In this document: piece after piece, positions 7,126 to 17,364 of the stretch
How the letters are laid out: each line of letters begins with the position of its first letter
Position numbering within the stretch: position 1 is the first letter of the stretch
DNA from: Sphingopyxis sp. H053
Lineage (GTDB): Bacteria > Pseudomonadota > Alphaproteobacteria > Sphingomonadales > Sphingomonadaceae
Length of the DNA: 64,000 nt
Reading direction: 5' to 3'
NCBI RefSeq assembly: GCF_001468225.1
Contig: NZ_LNRU01000007.1
Location: forward strand, 359,624 to 423,623
Position numbers and translations under genes: made by a program
Notes under the pieces: model-generated
Database searches by the model: none
What the model was told of the DNA's origin: nothing
The model's input: only the letters and a program-made list of their open reading frames with translations

Positions 7126-10100
7126 ATGATAGCCAATCTCCGGGAGGGGGCATCATTGGCAAGATGGCGGTATCTTTTCGCGTTAGCACTGCTTGCTGGC
7201 CCGAACGCCGCGCATGCCGACCACATCGCCGGATTGTCCGCTGACGGGCAATTGCTTCTGACGGGCGACAGCGCCGGACGTCTGTCGATCCGATCGATCG
7301 AAACGGGTGGGGAGGTCGACCATGTCGATGCGGCGCCTCTTCGATGGAGGGGGCTTTCGGCGTCGCCCGACGCGGGGCAGGTTGTGGCGCTGGGTGCCGA
7401 TGGGCAGGATCGTTTGCGGGTCCTTGTGTGGCGCCGTTCTACAAATTCCGTTCGCGTCTTCGACGCGCCCTTCGCCGATGGCGATCCGTCTCTTGTCGTC
7501 GCACCCGTGATATCGCCGGGCGGCGAGACGATGCTGCTTCGGCGCTCGTCGCGAGAACCGGGCTATTTGCTCGACACGGCCGATGGCCGGATTCTGGCAA
7601 CGATCGGCAAGGTCGGTCCCTCTCCCTTCTCGCCCGACGGCAATTATCTGCTTTCCGAAGCCGAAGACGGTAAGGGGGTGCGGATCCACAATGCCAGGAC
7701 CGGGATCGAGGAACGGCTCCTGCAAGCGCCCGTGACCATCGGCGCCAGCCAGTTCCTCGATGATGGGGCCATCGTCGTGGCAAGCCACAATTGCGGGATA
7801 TTGCGTCGCCGCATCGACGGCGAAGCAGAATGGACTCGGATCCGCGAGGCTGATGAGGATTGCGAGTTCAGCGGTTTCGCCGAGGACGGCACCCATGTCG
7901 TGACCGCGATCAGCACCGGGTTGGGCACACAGCAGCTATCCGTTCTTTCGCTGGAATCCGGACAGCAAGCCTATGTCGCCGTGGCGAGGCCCTTCGCCCC
8001 TGTCGATGTCAATGTGTCTGCCGGTGCGTTGCTTTCCGACGTCGACAACCGCCCTCTGGTCCGGTCGCTTGACGGTCAGCGTACCCTCGAACTGCCGGTT
8101 GCATTCGCCAATTTCGACAATGTCTATCGTTCGCGGCTCGTCGCGCGAGGTCGGCTGCTCGCGATTGGTTGGGAAGGGCCGACCCAGATATTCGATCTGC
8201 GTAGCGGAGCGGAGCTTCTCTGCATTGATGGTGAGATCGCCTGCGATGTTGGCCGGCTGCGCGCCGCTTATGAGGTAGCGGTCCGAAGCGGGCGCCCTGT
8301 CGATATCGTCGAAATCCTGACGCGTGCGGATGCCACCGAAGAGAGGCTTGGACCCCATTGGGCCGCATCGCGAACCAAACTGGCGGAAGCCTATCTGGCG
8401 CTTGGCCGACGCGCCGATGCCCGTTCGATCCTCGAAGCGGCGATTGCCATACCCAATGCCGAGGGCAGCGCCCGCGCGCGGCTGACGCTGGCGTCAATGT
8501 TGAAGGACGACCGGGAACCGGTACGAGCAATGCAGCTGGTAGAGGCACTGCTGGCCGACCTGGAGCGGGCGGGCGCGTCAGCCGCCAGAGCCGAACGGGT
8601 CTTGCGCTATGATAGGCTTCGCATCGAGCTGGGGCCCGCCGATATCGAGGAGCTAGGGCCCTTTCTCGATCGCATCGGCGCCTCGAAGCATCCGGCGGGC
8701 GAGGTCATCGAGCTTGATGAGGCGCAATATCTCGAACTGAACAGGCTGTCCGATGTGACGAGCCTCACCGAGCTGGAAACGGTCGGTTTCGCGCCCGGGC
8801 TGGAAATCACCCGAAGCCGCTTGTCGCTGTTTCGGTTGACGGCCGAAACCGAAGCTCTGCGCGCATCGCTGCTCTTGCAGCGCAGCCGCGGCGAAGAGGC
8901 GCTCGACGGCCCGGTCGCCGCGCTCGCGGCGCTCGACCGTTTTTCCACGCTCGTCGATAGTATCCTGCCGCTCACGGTGCGGGTCGACCGATTGAACCTG
9001 CGCGCGGATATCTTGCGCCGCTTGGGCGATCTGCAGAGCGCTGTTGGCACGCGCCAGCTTGCGCTCAAAGCGCTCGAAAAGTCGGAAACCCCCGATCCGG
9101 TCCGCGTCGCCGAAGTCAGCCGGGCTATCGCGGAGGATCGTCTCGCGCTCGGTGCGACGGGCGATGCCGCCGACGATCTGGCCCGCGCGAAGGCCGTATT
9201 GCTGGGGAAATTGCCCGACGACTCGCTCGACCTGTTGACGACGATCGGTCTGGCGGCATCGGTTGATCTGGCGCGGCAAAGCCATACACCGATGCTGGAG
9301 ACCGAAGTGGAGGGCGCAATAGCCGCCGGTCGTAAGCGCCTTGCGTCGCGGCGTTCGCCAGGCGCCGAGGTCGACTATCTGAGCCTCGCGCGGCTGTTCG
9401 AGGCCGGGATCGACATCCACTGGGCCAGATCGCGTCTCGCGCCGCTCACGGCGGCGACGAGCAAGCGGGCGGCGAACGCTCCGGTGCTGATAAGCCCCCG
9501 GCCCGAGGGATCGATAAGGAGCCTCGAATTTTTCGATGACGGAAGGATGCTCAAAAGCCGGGAATATGCTCGCGAAATTTCGTGGGATGTCGAAGGTGCA
9601 ACGTTCGCTTCGGCGCGCAAACCCGAATATGGCGACGTCCCTCCCGCGTTCGATCGCAATCTTCCCATCGAGTTCGGCGACGGGCACAGGCGCGCGCGGG
9701 TGGGGTTGCAGGCCATATCGATTGAAGATGATCGGACCGGTGCCTCCCGCACCATTCAGATGGGCGGCCTGGTAGAGGCGGCCGCCTTGTCTCCCGACGA
9801 CGCGAAGATCGCGGTCAGCGGCCTCGACGGAAAGCTCCGCCTCTATTCGACCGAGAGCGGCGCGCTTCTTCATCAGCTCTCGGGGCATAATGGGACGGTT
9901 GTCAGCCTGGCCTGGAGTCCGGATTCCGATCTCCTGGCGAGCGGTTCCGCAGCGGGAGCCATCATCGTCTTTTCCGCTGAAACGGGTGGCGTGGCCGCCA
10001 AGCTGAGTGGGGATGCCTCCGCACAAGGTCATAAGGCGAAGATCCGGGCGTTCGGCTTCAGCCCGGACGCACGGAGCCTCTTCACGCTGTCGAGCGCGAT

Positions 10101-11085
10101 TGGCGAGCGCGACGGCAAGGCGTTGCGGCAATGGGACAGCACCACCCGGCGTCTGATCGCACAATATCCCGCGGATCAGGACTCGGCCGTGATGGTTTCG
10201 GGTGACGGGCGGCGCGTGGCGGCGCTCGGATCGGACGGTATCGACATATTCCTGACCTCGAATCCCGACATATTGGAGCGCTCGGCGAAAATCCCTGGCG
10301 GTACCCGGCTCCGCGACGCGACGATTTCAACGTCCCGCGACGTAGGCATCGTTTCCGGCCTTTTTGATGGCGGCGGCACGGCGGCGTTCGAGATCGGTAG
10401 CGGAAAGCTGCTTTGGCGGCAGGACAAGGTCGACGGCGTCCTGCTCGCTGCCGATGCGAACGGTTCGCGCATCGCGGTTGCCGACATCCGCGGCGATGGC
10501 ACGTTCAGGCTGCTGTCGGCCGACAGCGGGGACGAACTATGTTCAGCGCCGGTGAAGAAAATGACAGTAGCTTCGGGCGAGCCGGTCAGCCCATTTGGTG
10601 CGCTGGCCTTTTCCGCCGACGGGTCGGAAGTCGTCGGTTTGGGAATGACCTTTGCACCGGGTAGCCGCGGCGAACCGGCGGTCGCGAATCTTGCCCGATC
10701 GACGCGTTGGAGCGCGCAAGATTGCTCGGTCGTCGCAGATTTGGGAGGGAGTGCCGCCGCGCAGGACGAGCTTGCACAGGCTGAAGCCTTTGGCGGCCAT
10801 GCATCAGCGGTCGCGGGCGTCATCGGAACCACCGAAGACCCCGTCTATGCGGTGCGCTTCTCCCCTGGCGGCAAGCAGGCCTATGCCTTGACCCGGCAGA
10901 ACCGGCTCTGGCTCTATTTCGCGGGCGGGGTTCGAGCACCTCGGCACCTGGCGACTTTCGTCGCGGGCGTCTCGGGGCTCGCCTTTTCGCCTGACGGCGC
11001 GCGCCTGGCTGTATCGAGCGAGAACGGGCTTTGGCTGTGGAACGCCGAAACCGGCGAATTGGAGGGCGAGGTGGGGCGCGAATGA
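7126..11085 (+). CDS. Large exported WD40-repeat protein with helical (TPR-like) middle
   Basis: A 1319-residue protein. Start taken at ATG 7126 because it gives a signal peptide (RWRYLFALALLAGPNAAHA); the frame is open to 7072. The N-terminal third is WD40-like (GLSADGQLLLTGDSAGRLSIRSIETG). The middle (about residues 390-800) is helical with TPR character (WAASRTKLAEAYLALGRRADARSILEAAI). The C-terminal third has clear WD repeats (SPDDAKIAVSGLDGKLRLYSTESGALLHQLSGHNGTVVSLAWSPDS is typical). Such propellers are interaction or sensor platforms. Its stop overlaps the start of the CHAT protease by 4 nt, so I infer a protease-regulator or protease-scaffold pair outside the cytoplasm. No enzymatic motif was seen. 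Confidence 0.8.
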   Translation: MIANLREGASLARWRYLFALALLAGPNAAHADHIAGLSADGQLLLTGDSAGRLSIRSIETGGEVDHVDAAPLRWRGLSASPDAGQVVALGADGQDRLRVLVWRRSTNSVRVFDAPFADGDPSLVVAPVISPGGETMLLRRSSREPGYLLDTADGRILATIGKVGPSPFSPDGNYLLSEAEDGKGVRIHNARTGIEERLLQAPVTIGASQFLDDGAIVVASHNCGILRRRIDGEAEWTRIREADEDCEFSGFAEDGTHVVTAISTGLGTQQLSVLSLESGQQAYVAVARPFAPVDVNVSAGALLSDVDNRPLVRSLDGQRTLELPVAFANFDNVYRSRLVARGRLLAIGWEGPTQIFDLRSGAELLCIDGEIACDVGRLRAAYEVAVRSGRPVDIVEILTRADATEERLGPHWAASRTKLAEAYLALGRRADARSILEAAIAIPNAEGSARARLTLASMLKDDREPVRAMQLVEALLADLERAGASAARAERVLRYDRLRIELGPADIEELGPFLDRIGASKHPAGEVIELDEAQYLELNRLSDVTSLTELETVGFAPGLEITRSRLSLFRLTAETEALRASLLLQRSRGEEALDGPVAALAALDRFSTLVDSILPLTVRVDRLNLRADILRRLGDLQSAVGTRQLALKALEKSETPDPVRVAEVSRAIAEDRLALGATGDAADDLARAKAVLLGKLPDDSLDLLTTIGLAASVDLARQSHTPMLETEVEGAIAAGRKRLASRRSPGAEVDYLSLARLFEAGIDIHWARSRLAPLTAATSKRAANAPVLISPRPEGSIRSLEFFDDGRMLKSREYAREISWDVEGATFASARKPEYGDVPPAFDRNLPIEFGDGHRRARVGLQAISIEDDRTGASRTIQMGGLVEAAALSPDDAKIAVSGLDGKLRLYSTESGALLHQLSGHNGTVVSLAWSPDSDLLASGSAAGAIIVFSAETGGVAAKLSGDASAQGHKAKIRAFGFSPDARSLFTLSSAIGERDGKALRQWDSTTRRLIAQYPADQDSAVMVSGDGRRVAALGSDGIDIFLTSNPDILERSAKIPGGTRLRDATISTSRDVGIVSGLFDGGGTAAFEIGSGKLLWRQDKVDGVLLAADANGSRIAVADIRGDGTFRLLSADSGDELCSAPVKKMTVASGEPVSPFGALAFSADGSEVVGLGMTFAPGSRGEPAVANLARSTRWSAQDCSVVADLGGSAAAQDELAQAEAFGGHASAVAGVIGTTEDPVYAVRFSPGGKQAYALTRQNRLWLYFAGGVRAPRHLATFVAGVSGLAFSPDGARLAVSSENGLWLWNAETGELEGEVGRE

Positions 11086-12773
11086 CGGGACGGCAGCGTA
11101 TCTTTTGTCGCCAGACCCCCTGGCAGGGACGGCGCGCGGGCGCGCTGCTGGCATTAGCCGCGGCAAGCTTCGTGGCGGAAGCGCAGGAACCCGGTCCTCA
11201 CGCGATGGGCAAGGCGTTCGAATATGTCCAGCTGGCGACCCTTTCGGAATCGACGATCAATCTCAACGCAGCAACGGTGCTGGCGTCGCGCGGCGATGGC
11301 GAAATTGCCGTGTGGGAAGGCGAACGACAAGCCGCGCTTGCCGATTTGACGCGCGCCGAACGCGATTTCGAAGACGCGCTTGTCGCGAGGACCGACCCCG
11401 CTGTCGGTAAGCAGGCCGCCGAGCGCCGCGCCGCGCTGCTCGTGGACATCGAGGCGATCGAGGCCCGGATTCGCGACCGCGATCCGGCCTATTGGGATCT
11501 CCTGCACCCCGAAGCCGTGTCGCTTACCGGATTGCAGCGCCTGCTCAATGCCGACGAGGCTCTGCTTCTGATCGTGACGTTTGAAAAGAAGAGCTACAGC
11601 TTTGCGGTCACCTCCAAAAGCGCCGGCTGGTCGCGCGTCGACGGCTATGGATCGCGCGAACTGAAATCGGACGTCGATGCCATTCGGTCGGGGATTCGGG
11701 AAGAGATCGACGGATATGCGGATCGCGGCACCGGCATCGATCTCGAACGCGCGCATCGCATCTATGCCAATCTGGTGGCGCCGGTCGAAAAGGATCTGGG
11801 GAGCAGGCGGCGAATCTTCACGGTGACCAGCGGACCGCTTTCAGCCTTGCCCCTCGGCCTCCTCCCCCGAACGCCGGCCCGGGAAGCCCCAGGCGCCGCA
11901 TGGATGGCGGACGAGCGCGTCATCATGTCGCTTGCAACGGTTTCAATGCTGCGTGCGCAGCGCTGCCTGCTTGTCGACCAAAAGCATCGCCACACGGGCT
12001 GCGAGGCGGCTGGCGCGGGACGATCGGCAAGCAAATCACCGGGTTTGCAGGGGGAGGGCTTTCTGGGGGTCGGCAATCCGGCGATCGGGAAGCAAGACGT
12101 GCTTTCGGCCCAGCCGGCGAGCGTTCCCGGCGACTGGGCGACCCGCGGGGTCGCCAATCGCGATATGCTGATGGCGATGGCGCCGCTTCCGGGTGCCGCG
12201 GCTGAGCTGAAGATGGCCGCGCAATCCTTCGGCCCGGCTCGAAGCCGTCTGTTGATGGGAAGCGAAGCCGATGAGCGGAATGTCCGGGGCGCCTTGCGCG
12301 AAAGCCGGCCGCGTTTCATCGCCTTTGCGACCCATGGGCTGCTGGCGTCTCAGGCCGGCGGTCTGGCCGAACCGGGGCTGGTGCTGACCCCGCCGGCCAG
12401 CAATGTCCGATCGGACAATGACGGCTTTCTGTCGGCGTCGGAAATCGCGCAATTCCATCTGGCGCGCGCCGCCATCATTCTATCCGCCTGCAACACGGGA
12501 ACCGAGGAAAGGGGCATCGCCTCGCGTAACCTCAACAGCGTCGCACGGTCGTTCCAGTTCGCCGGCGCGCGCGAGGTTATCGCATCGCATTGGAGCGTCG
12601 ACGATGAAGCTACAGCGCGGCTGATGGAGATTTTCTTCAGGAAGATCGCCGCCAATCCCTCCCTGTCCGTCCCGGCCGCATTCCAGGAAGCGCAGGGCGA
12701 ATTGCGGCGCGATCGGCGCTGGGCGTCGCCGGCCTTCTGGGCCTCCTTCTCGACTATCGGCGCCGATAATTGA
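11082..12773 (+). CDS. CHAT-domain (caspase-like) protease, exported
   Basis: A 563-residue protein. The N-terminal hydrophobic segment (GRRAGALLALAAASFVAEA) looks like a signal peptide. A helical region follows, then a C-terminal CHAT domain with the catalytic pair FATHGLL (His418) and LSACNTG (Cys470). Downstream are family phrases such as NSVARSFQFAGAREVIASHWSVDDEATARLMEIFF. CHAT proteases are caspase-clan cysteine peptidases. They are activated by partners and act in processing or programmed death. Translational coupling to the WD40 protein argues for a two-component unit. The exported location is unusual for CHAT proteins used in intracellular immunity. Substrate unknown. Confidence 0.85.
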   Translation: MTGRQRIFCRQTPWQGRRAGALLALAAASFVAEAQEPGPHAMGKAFEYVQLATLSESTINLNAATVLASRGDGEIAVWEGERQAALADLTRAERDFEDALVARTDPAVGKQAAERRAALLVDIEAIEARIRDRDPAYWDLLHPEAVSLTGLQRLLNADEALLLIVTFEKKSYSFAVTSKSAGWSRVDGYGSRELKSDVDAIRSGIREEIDGYADRGTGIDLERAHRIYANLVAPVEKDLGSRRRIFTVTSGPLSALPLGLLPRTPAREAPGAAWMADERVIMSLATVSMLRAQRCLLVDQKHRHTGCEAAGAGRSASKSPGLQGEGFLGVGNPAIGKQDVLSAQPASVPGDWATRGVANRDMLMAMAPLPGAAAELKMAAQSFGPARSRLLMGSEADERNVRGALRESRPRFIAFATHGLLASQAGGLAEPGLVLTPPASNVRSDNDGFLSASEIAQFHLARAAIILSACNTGTEERGIASRNLNSVARSFQFAGAREVIASHWSVDDEATARLMEIFFRKIAANPSLSVPAAFQEAQGELRRDRRWASPAFWASFSTIGADN

Positions 12774-13034
12774 TCGAAGCATCTTGTCCCGTGGCTCGCC
12801 GGAAGGCCGCTATGTTCCCATATGCTGACGGGCTGGAACCGGCCAGTGCAGCCCGATGACCGCGGGCCGGGTCTTTCGCGACCCGCTCGTGGCCAAGAGT
12901 TGTCGCAATACAGATTGGGCCCGTATGCCAGATCCTTGACCAGCTTCTTATCGAGCAGATTGTTGCCGCGAATGTTCGGCGATCTTGCACCGGGAGAAAG
13001 GTTGAAGAGACAATCCTCCGGTTCGACAAGCTGA

Positions 13035-14276
13035 TCAGACCAGGGATTTCAACCGGTCGATACCTGTTGCCTGCCGAACGATCCGGGACGCGAGCGCATT
13101 TCCGTTCGCGGCGTTGGTGAAGACGACGATCGCCCGCCCACTCCGCGCATCACCGACGCCCAGGGTCTTGAAGATCCCGTAATTGCTGCCGCTGTGCTGG
13201 AACAGCTGGCCTGATGAGGATTGCTCGAGTTCCCAACCCAGCCCTCGCGAAATGTCGCGCCCGCGCACTTCGAGCTGCGGCGTGAGCATCGCTCGCCGGG
13301 CCGCGTCGCTAATCTCCCAATCCGCTCGCCCCGGCCGATCCATCATGAGAACCATGAACTTCGCATAGTCAGACGCGGTCATCAGGAGCCCTCCCGCCGA
13401 ATTGACCAGAAGGTCGTGTGTCGATGGCGGCGTCTTTGGATCTGTCTCTCGCATCGCTGCGACCGAATCCTCATAGGTCCAGGACGCGATCGGCTTGCGC
13501 CACTTCGAAGCGACCCGGAGCAGCCGGTCGCCCAGCTCGCGCGTGGGCTGGGAAGGAAGCTTCTGCTCGCCTTCCGGAGGTTCGGAATGGCCGAAGACCA
13601 CCGACCTTGCGATCGCCTCGTCCCAGCCGAAGCTGCTGTGGGACATTCCCGCAGGGCCGAACAGCTTCGCCTGCATCACGCTGCCGAGGCCCATTCCCAT
13701 AATCGTCTCGACGACCAGCTGGAGCCAGATGAAAGCTTCGCCGGAATAGGTGTAGCGCGATCCGGGCGCGCTGCTCGTGACGAGCGGCTCGGAAGCCCAG
13801 TTGGGCAGGCCCGTCGAATGCGCCAGCACCTGCCGGGCCGTGATAAGCTCAAGATTCGGGTCGATACCCAAATTCGCCGGCCGGCGATACCGGGCGAGCG
13901 GCTTGTCGAGGTCGAGGCGTTTTTCGTCGGCCAGCCGCATCACGACATAGGCGAAGACCGGCTTGGTCATCGACGCGGCTTCGAACAGCGTATCCTCCCG
14001 CACCGGGTCGCGGGTGAGGACATTTTTTACCCCGAAGCTTCTGCTCCAGGCCAGCCTCCCGCGGTCAACGACCGCGATGGCGACGCCGGGCACCCCGGCG
14101 ATGCGCATGAGGTGCGGAAGTTCCTGCACCAGTGTCTCGGACGGAATCCATGCGGCATTGTCGTCTGCGTGATGGGTTCCCGCACGGGCGCGAACGGACA
14201 CCGGGCCGCTTGCGATCAGCGCCGCAGATCCAACGAGTAGGGCTCGCCGGCCGAGCATCGTTTCGGAAGTCCTCAT
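13035..14276 (-). CDS. Serine hydrolase, beta-lactamase/DD-peptidase (class C-like) family
   Basis: A 413-residue protein with a Tat-like signal (LGRRALLVGSAALIASG). The active-site serine is in SMTK (SxxK). A YSG motif (RYTYSGEAF) stands in the YxN position, and HSGSNYG stands for the KTG/HxG box near the C-terminus. The family includes esterases, D-aminopeptidases and beta-lactamase-like proteins; true beta-lactamase activity cannot be claimed from sequence alone. It is convergent with the CHAT gene and transcribed in the same direction as the TonB receptor to its right, separated from it by a terminator hairpin. Confidence 0.85.
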   Translation of the reverse strand: MRTSETMLGRRALLVGSAALIASGPVSVRARAGTHHADDNAAWIPSETLVQELPHLMRIAGVPGVAIAVVDRGRLAWSRSFGVKNVLTRDPVREDTLFEAASMTKPVFAYVVMRLADEKRLDLDKPLARYRRPANLGIDPNLELITARQVLAHSTGLPNWASEPLVTSSAPGSRYTYSGEAFIWLQLVVETIMGMGLGSVMQAKLFGPAGMSHSSFGWDEAIARSVVFGHSEPPEGEQKLPSQPTRELGDRLLRVASKWRKPIASWTYEDSVAAMRETDPKTPPSTHDLLVNSAGGLLMTASDYAKFMVLMMDRPGRADWEISDAARRAMLTPQLEVRGRDISRGLGWELEQSSSGQLFQHSGSNYGIFKTLGVGDARSGRAIVVFTNAANGNALASRIVRQATGIDRLKSLV

Positions 14277-14336
14277 ACGGCGGTCGATCCATCATGCGGC
14301 AGGTTACTGATGGCTTTTGGCTGGCTGGATTTGCGA

Positions 14337-14371
14337 CCAAAACCGATAGGCCCCAACACGGCCTATCGGTT
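14337..14371 (-). terminator. Rho-independent terminator of the TonB receptor gene
   Basis: A perfect 12-bp inverted repeat, AACCGATAGGCC and GGCCTATCGGTT, with a 7-nt loop. On the minus strand it is followed by TTTT. It lies 15 bases beyond the receptor stop codon. Confidence 0.8.
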
Positions 14372-14385
14372 GGTCCGGAGGCAAT

Positions 14386-17178
14386 TCAGAGCGGCGACCC
14401 TCCGAGCTTGTAGGTCAGCTGCAGGAAGACGCTGCGGCCGACGCTGTCGAACCAGCTGGTGTTGTAATAGGGGTAGCTTGTCCAGGTCGGATCCTTCACC
14501 GGGTTCTTGTCGAACACGTTCCGCACCGTCAGCGACCCGCGCATATGATCGGTGAAATCATATTGCAGCGTCGCGTTGAACAGGTAGCTCGCCTTGATAT
14601 AGGCATCCTCATCATAGTTCGGCAGTTTTCCGAGACGCGTGCCCGAGAAGGTGAACTGCGCGCCGTCCGACGCCCAGGTGATGCTGCCGTTCGACTTGTC
14701 ACGCGGCAGGTAATAGCCGCTGTCCGCCGCCAGCTTGTCGATCACAGGATCGCCCGGATATTGCTGGAAGCTGTGCTTGAACACATGGCTGTGCGCGAGC
14801 GACAGCGTGAAATCGCCAAAGCTGGTAGGCAGCGTGCCGCGGAAGGCGACGTCGATCCCGCTCGTCTTTTCGCGCGCGATGTTGATCGGGTTGACGCGGA
14901 TCGACGAGATTTCGCCGATCGACGGCCCGGTGGTGAAACGGCTGACGCGCGATATCGCATCCTGACAGGTCGGCGAATTGATATCGACCGCGGTTCCCGC
15001 CTGCGTCCGCCCCAGCCGGCAATCGGCCTCGTCGCGCGCGATCTGGTTGACGCTGAGGTCGTCGACCTGATTGTCGAGCGTGACGCGGAAATAGTCGACC
15101 GAGATATGAAGGCGGCGCGACGGCGAGAAAACGGCGCCAGCGGTGAGCGTCCGCCCGGTTTCGGACTTGAGATCTCGGTTGCCGTTGCGGTTCACGACGA
15201 TGCCGGTCCCCGAATAGCTGCAATCGCTGATGTCCTCATAATCCTCGCTGGGATCGGAACGGCAGAGATAATAATCGTCAACGCTGCTTTCGACGTTACC
15301 CGGGCCGGTGAAGACATAGTGGAGATCGGGCGCGCGGAAGGCGGTGCCATAGGCGGCGCGGAACAACAGGCTTTCGGTCGGGCGCACTTCGAGCCCGCCA
15401 TTGTAAGTGAACTTGCCGGTGTTGCCCCCGCCGAAGCGGAAATGATCATAGCGTCCGGCGCCGGTTACGGTCACGAAATCGAGCACCGGCACGCGAAGCT
15501 CGCCGCCGATCGCGGCGTGGCTGCGCTTGCCTTTGCCGTCGCTGTCTTTCCAGCTGTAATAATAGTCGGTGAGCGCGAGCGGGTCGGGATTGAGGTCGTA
15601 ACCCTGCTTGCCATATTCGGCGACCGCGGCGAAGCCGACCGGACCCGCGGGCAGCTGGAACAGCTCGCCGTTGGTGATCGTCGCCTGCAGATTGCTCGTC
15701 CAGCTGACGGGCTTGTAGACCGTGTCGGCCGAGATGCTTTCATACTCGGCGCGCGTCAGCGGCGTGTAGAAGCGCGTCGGATCGGCGTCGAAGATCGGGT
15801 TGCCGTCGCCGTCGACGCCGAGCTGCGGACCGAGATAGAGGTCGTTCGCCTTGCTGGCGATGATCTGCGGCCAGCGCACGATCGACTTGTAGCGGCTGTA
15901 GTTGAACGACAGCTCGTAATTCCAGGCATTGCCGAAATTGCCGCGGATGCCGGGCGTGATGCTGTAGGTCGTCTGCTTGCTGCGCTGCATTTCCAGCCCG
16001 CCGGTTTCTTCGGGCGTGAACTGGCGCGTCCATTCGTCGAGCGAATCGACGGCCGGATTGATGTTATAGAAGCTGTTGTTCGAGCTGCTCGACGAACCTT
16101 CGAAGCTCCAGCTCGTCACATCGTACATCAGGCGGACCTTGCTGATCCCGAACTGGAAATCGGTGAACAGCTTGGCATTATCCGACAGCTCGTACGACAT
16201 AGTGCCGAAGCTGTTGAAACCCTTGCGGCCCGAAATGATCGTGCCGTAACCGATCGAGGTCTTGCTGCCGCAATAGAAGCCCGGTCCATAGTCATCGAGC
16301 GCGTCGTCGAAATAGCCCCAGTTGGGGCGCGAGGCATAGATGATCGATCCGCCGTTGAGGTTCGACAGTGCGGCGCAGGTGTCGGCGCCCGGATCGATAT
16401 AGACTTCGTCTTCCATGTTCCGGCGGAGGAAGGTACGCCGCGGCAGGCCGCCGCCCGGCTCGTCGTCGGTGCTGTCCTGGATCTTGCGCTGATACGCCCA
16501 GAGCGGGCGTTGATCGAGATATTCGATCCCGCCAGCGATATTGAAACGGTCGGTCGACCAGCCGCCGGTCGCGGTGAAACGGTGCGACAGCCCGCCGCCG
16601 TGCTGGGTACGGCCGTGGCGATAGTCGAGCGTGATGCCGTCGAGCTTTTCCTTCATCTTGAAGTTGACGACGCCCGCGATCGCGTCGGACCCGTAAATCG
16701 CCGAGCCCGCGCCGCTCAATATTTCGACCTTGTCGATCAGGCTGACGGGGATGTTCGAGATGTCGGTGAAGTTGCTGCGGCCGATATAGGGCAGCGGGAA
16801 GTCGGCGATCCGGCGGCCGTTGATCAGCACGAGCGTGTGGTTGGGGCCGAGGCCGCGAAGGTCGACCTGCTGCGCGCCGGGGGTGAAATCGGCGCTGCTG
16901 CCCGACTGCGGGCTTTGCGTTTCGCCGCTGTTCTGCGTCATCGCGGCAAGCAGTTCGGGGACGCTGGTATAGCCGTTGGCGCGGATCGTGTCGGAATCGA
17001 TCGTCGTGACCGGCGACGGCCCCTGATCCTTGATCGTCGGGATGCGCGATCCGGTGACGATGATTTCCTGCGCATCGCCTTCGGGGGCGTCCTGTGCGAG
17101 CGCCGGCACGGCCAGTGCGGGCATGCAAACGCCCAGCCCGAGGACAATCCGAAACGCCCGCTTCCCGAAATTGGTCAT
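14386..17178 (-). CDS. TonB-dependent receptor, peptide/oligomer type
   Basis: A 930-residue outer-membrane receptor. It has a signal peptide (VLGLGVCMPALAVPALAQ) and TonB box EIIVTGSRIP. The plug domain contains VPELLAAMTQNSGETQ, VDLRGLGPNHTLVLINGRRI and DKVEILSGAGSAIYGSDAIAGVVNFKMK. The barrel is long. The 'LRGLGPNHTLVLINGRR' form is typical of sphingomonad and xanthomonad receptors for peptides or glycans rather than siderophores. It ends YKLGGSPL, lacking the usual final aromatic residue. It is divergent from the cyanophycinase/isoaspartyl-peptidase gene, suggesting it imports aspartyl peptides or the products of that enzyme. Confidence 0.9.
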   Translation of the reverse strand: MTNFGKRAFRIVLGLGVCMPALAVPALAQDAPEGDAQEIIVTGSRIPTIKDQGPSPVTTIDSDTIRANGYTSVPELLAAMTQNSGETQSPQSGSSADFTPGAQQVDLRGLGPNHTLVLINGRRIADFPLPYIGRSNFTDISNIPVSLIDKVEILSGAGSAIYGSDAIAGVVNFKMKEKLDGITLDYRHGRTQHGGGLSHRFTATGGWSTDRFNIAGGIEYLDQRPLWAYQRKIQDSTDDEPGGGLPRRTFLRRNMEDEVYIDPGADTCAALSNLNGGSIIYASRPNWGYFDDALDDYGPGFYCGSKTSIGYGTIISGRKGFNSFGTMSYELSDNAKLFTDFQFGISKVRLMYDVTSWSFEGSSSSSNNSFYNINPAVDSLDEWTRQFTPEETGGLEMQRSKQTTYSITPGIRGNFGNAWNYELSFNYSRYKSIVRWPQIIASKANDLYLGPQLGVDGDGNPIFDADPTRFYTPLTRAEYESISADTVYKPVSWTSNLQATITNGELFQLPAGPVGFAAVAEYGKQGYDLNPDPLALTDYYYSWKDSDGKGKRSHAAIGGELRVPVLDFVTVTGAGRYDHFRFGGGNTGKFTYNGGLEVRPTESLLFRAAYGTAFRAPDLHYVFTGPGNVESSVDDYYLCRSDPSEDYEDISDCSYSGTGIVVNRNGNRDLKSETGRTLTAGAVFSPSRRLHISVDYFRVTLDNQVDDLSVNQIARDEADCRLGRTQAGTAVDINSPTCQDAISRVSRFTTGPSIGEISSIRVNPINIAREKTSGIDVAFRGTLPTSFGDFTLSLAHSHVFKHSFQQYPGDPVIDKLAADSGYYLPRDKSNGSITWASDGAQFTFSGTRLGKLPNYDEDAYIKASYLFNATLQYDFTDHMRGSLTVRNVFDKNPVKDPTWTSYPYYNTSWFDSVGRSVFLQLTYKLGGSPL

Positions 17179-17364
17179 CTATCAAACCCCCTGTTTTGTC
17201 CCGGCCCGAATCAAACCCATTCGCCCACCACCGGATATTTCACTCACTCGACCAGAAAGCGTCGATAATTTCAATCACTATGACAAAATTGGAAATCATA
17301 TTGTCTTTTGAGGTCATCATTATGTACGCTGCCTTTTTCACCGGGGTCGCGAGAAGGAAGACGG
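17179..17364. promoter_or_regulatory. Divergent promoter region, likely Lrp-type control
   Basis: An AT-rich 186-base gap between divergent starts. It contains stretches such as AAATTGGAAATCATATTG and TTTTGAGGTCATCATTATG. An Lrp/AsnC-type regulator lies at the end of the plus-strand operon, and such proteins bind degenerate AT-rich sites, so control of both genes from here is plausible. No precise site can be assigned. Confidence 0.4.

Noticed and set aside
12774..13034. Possible small gene between CHAT and serine hydrolase genes
   Set aside because: Frames on both strands have composition unlike neighbours and no ribosome-binding site; treated as a convergent intergenic gap.
14545..17268. 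907-codon plus-strand open frame antisense to the TonB receptor
   Set aside because: It mirrors the receptor gene and has the Arg/Ala/Val-rich composition typical of antisense frames in high-GC DNA, with no domain or start signal.
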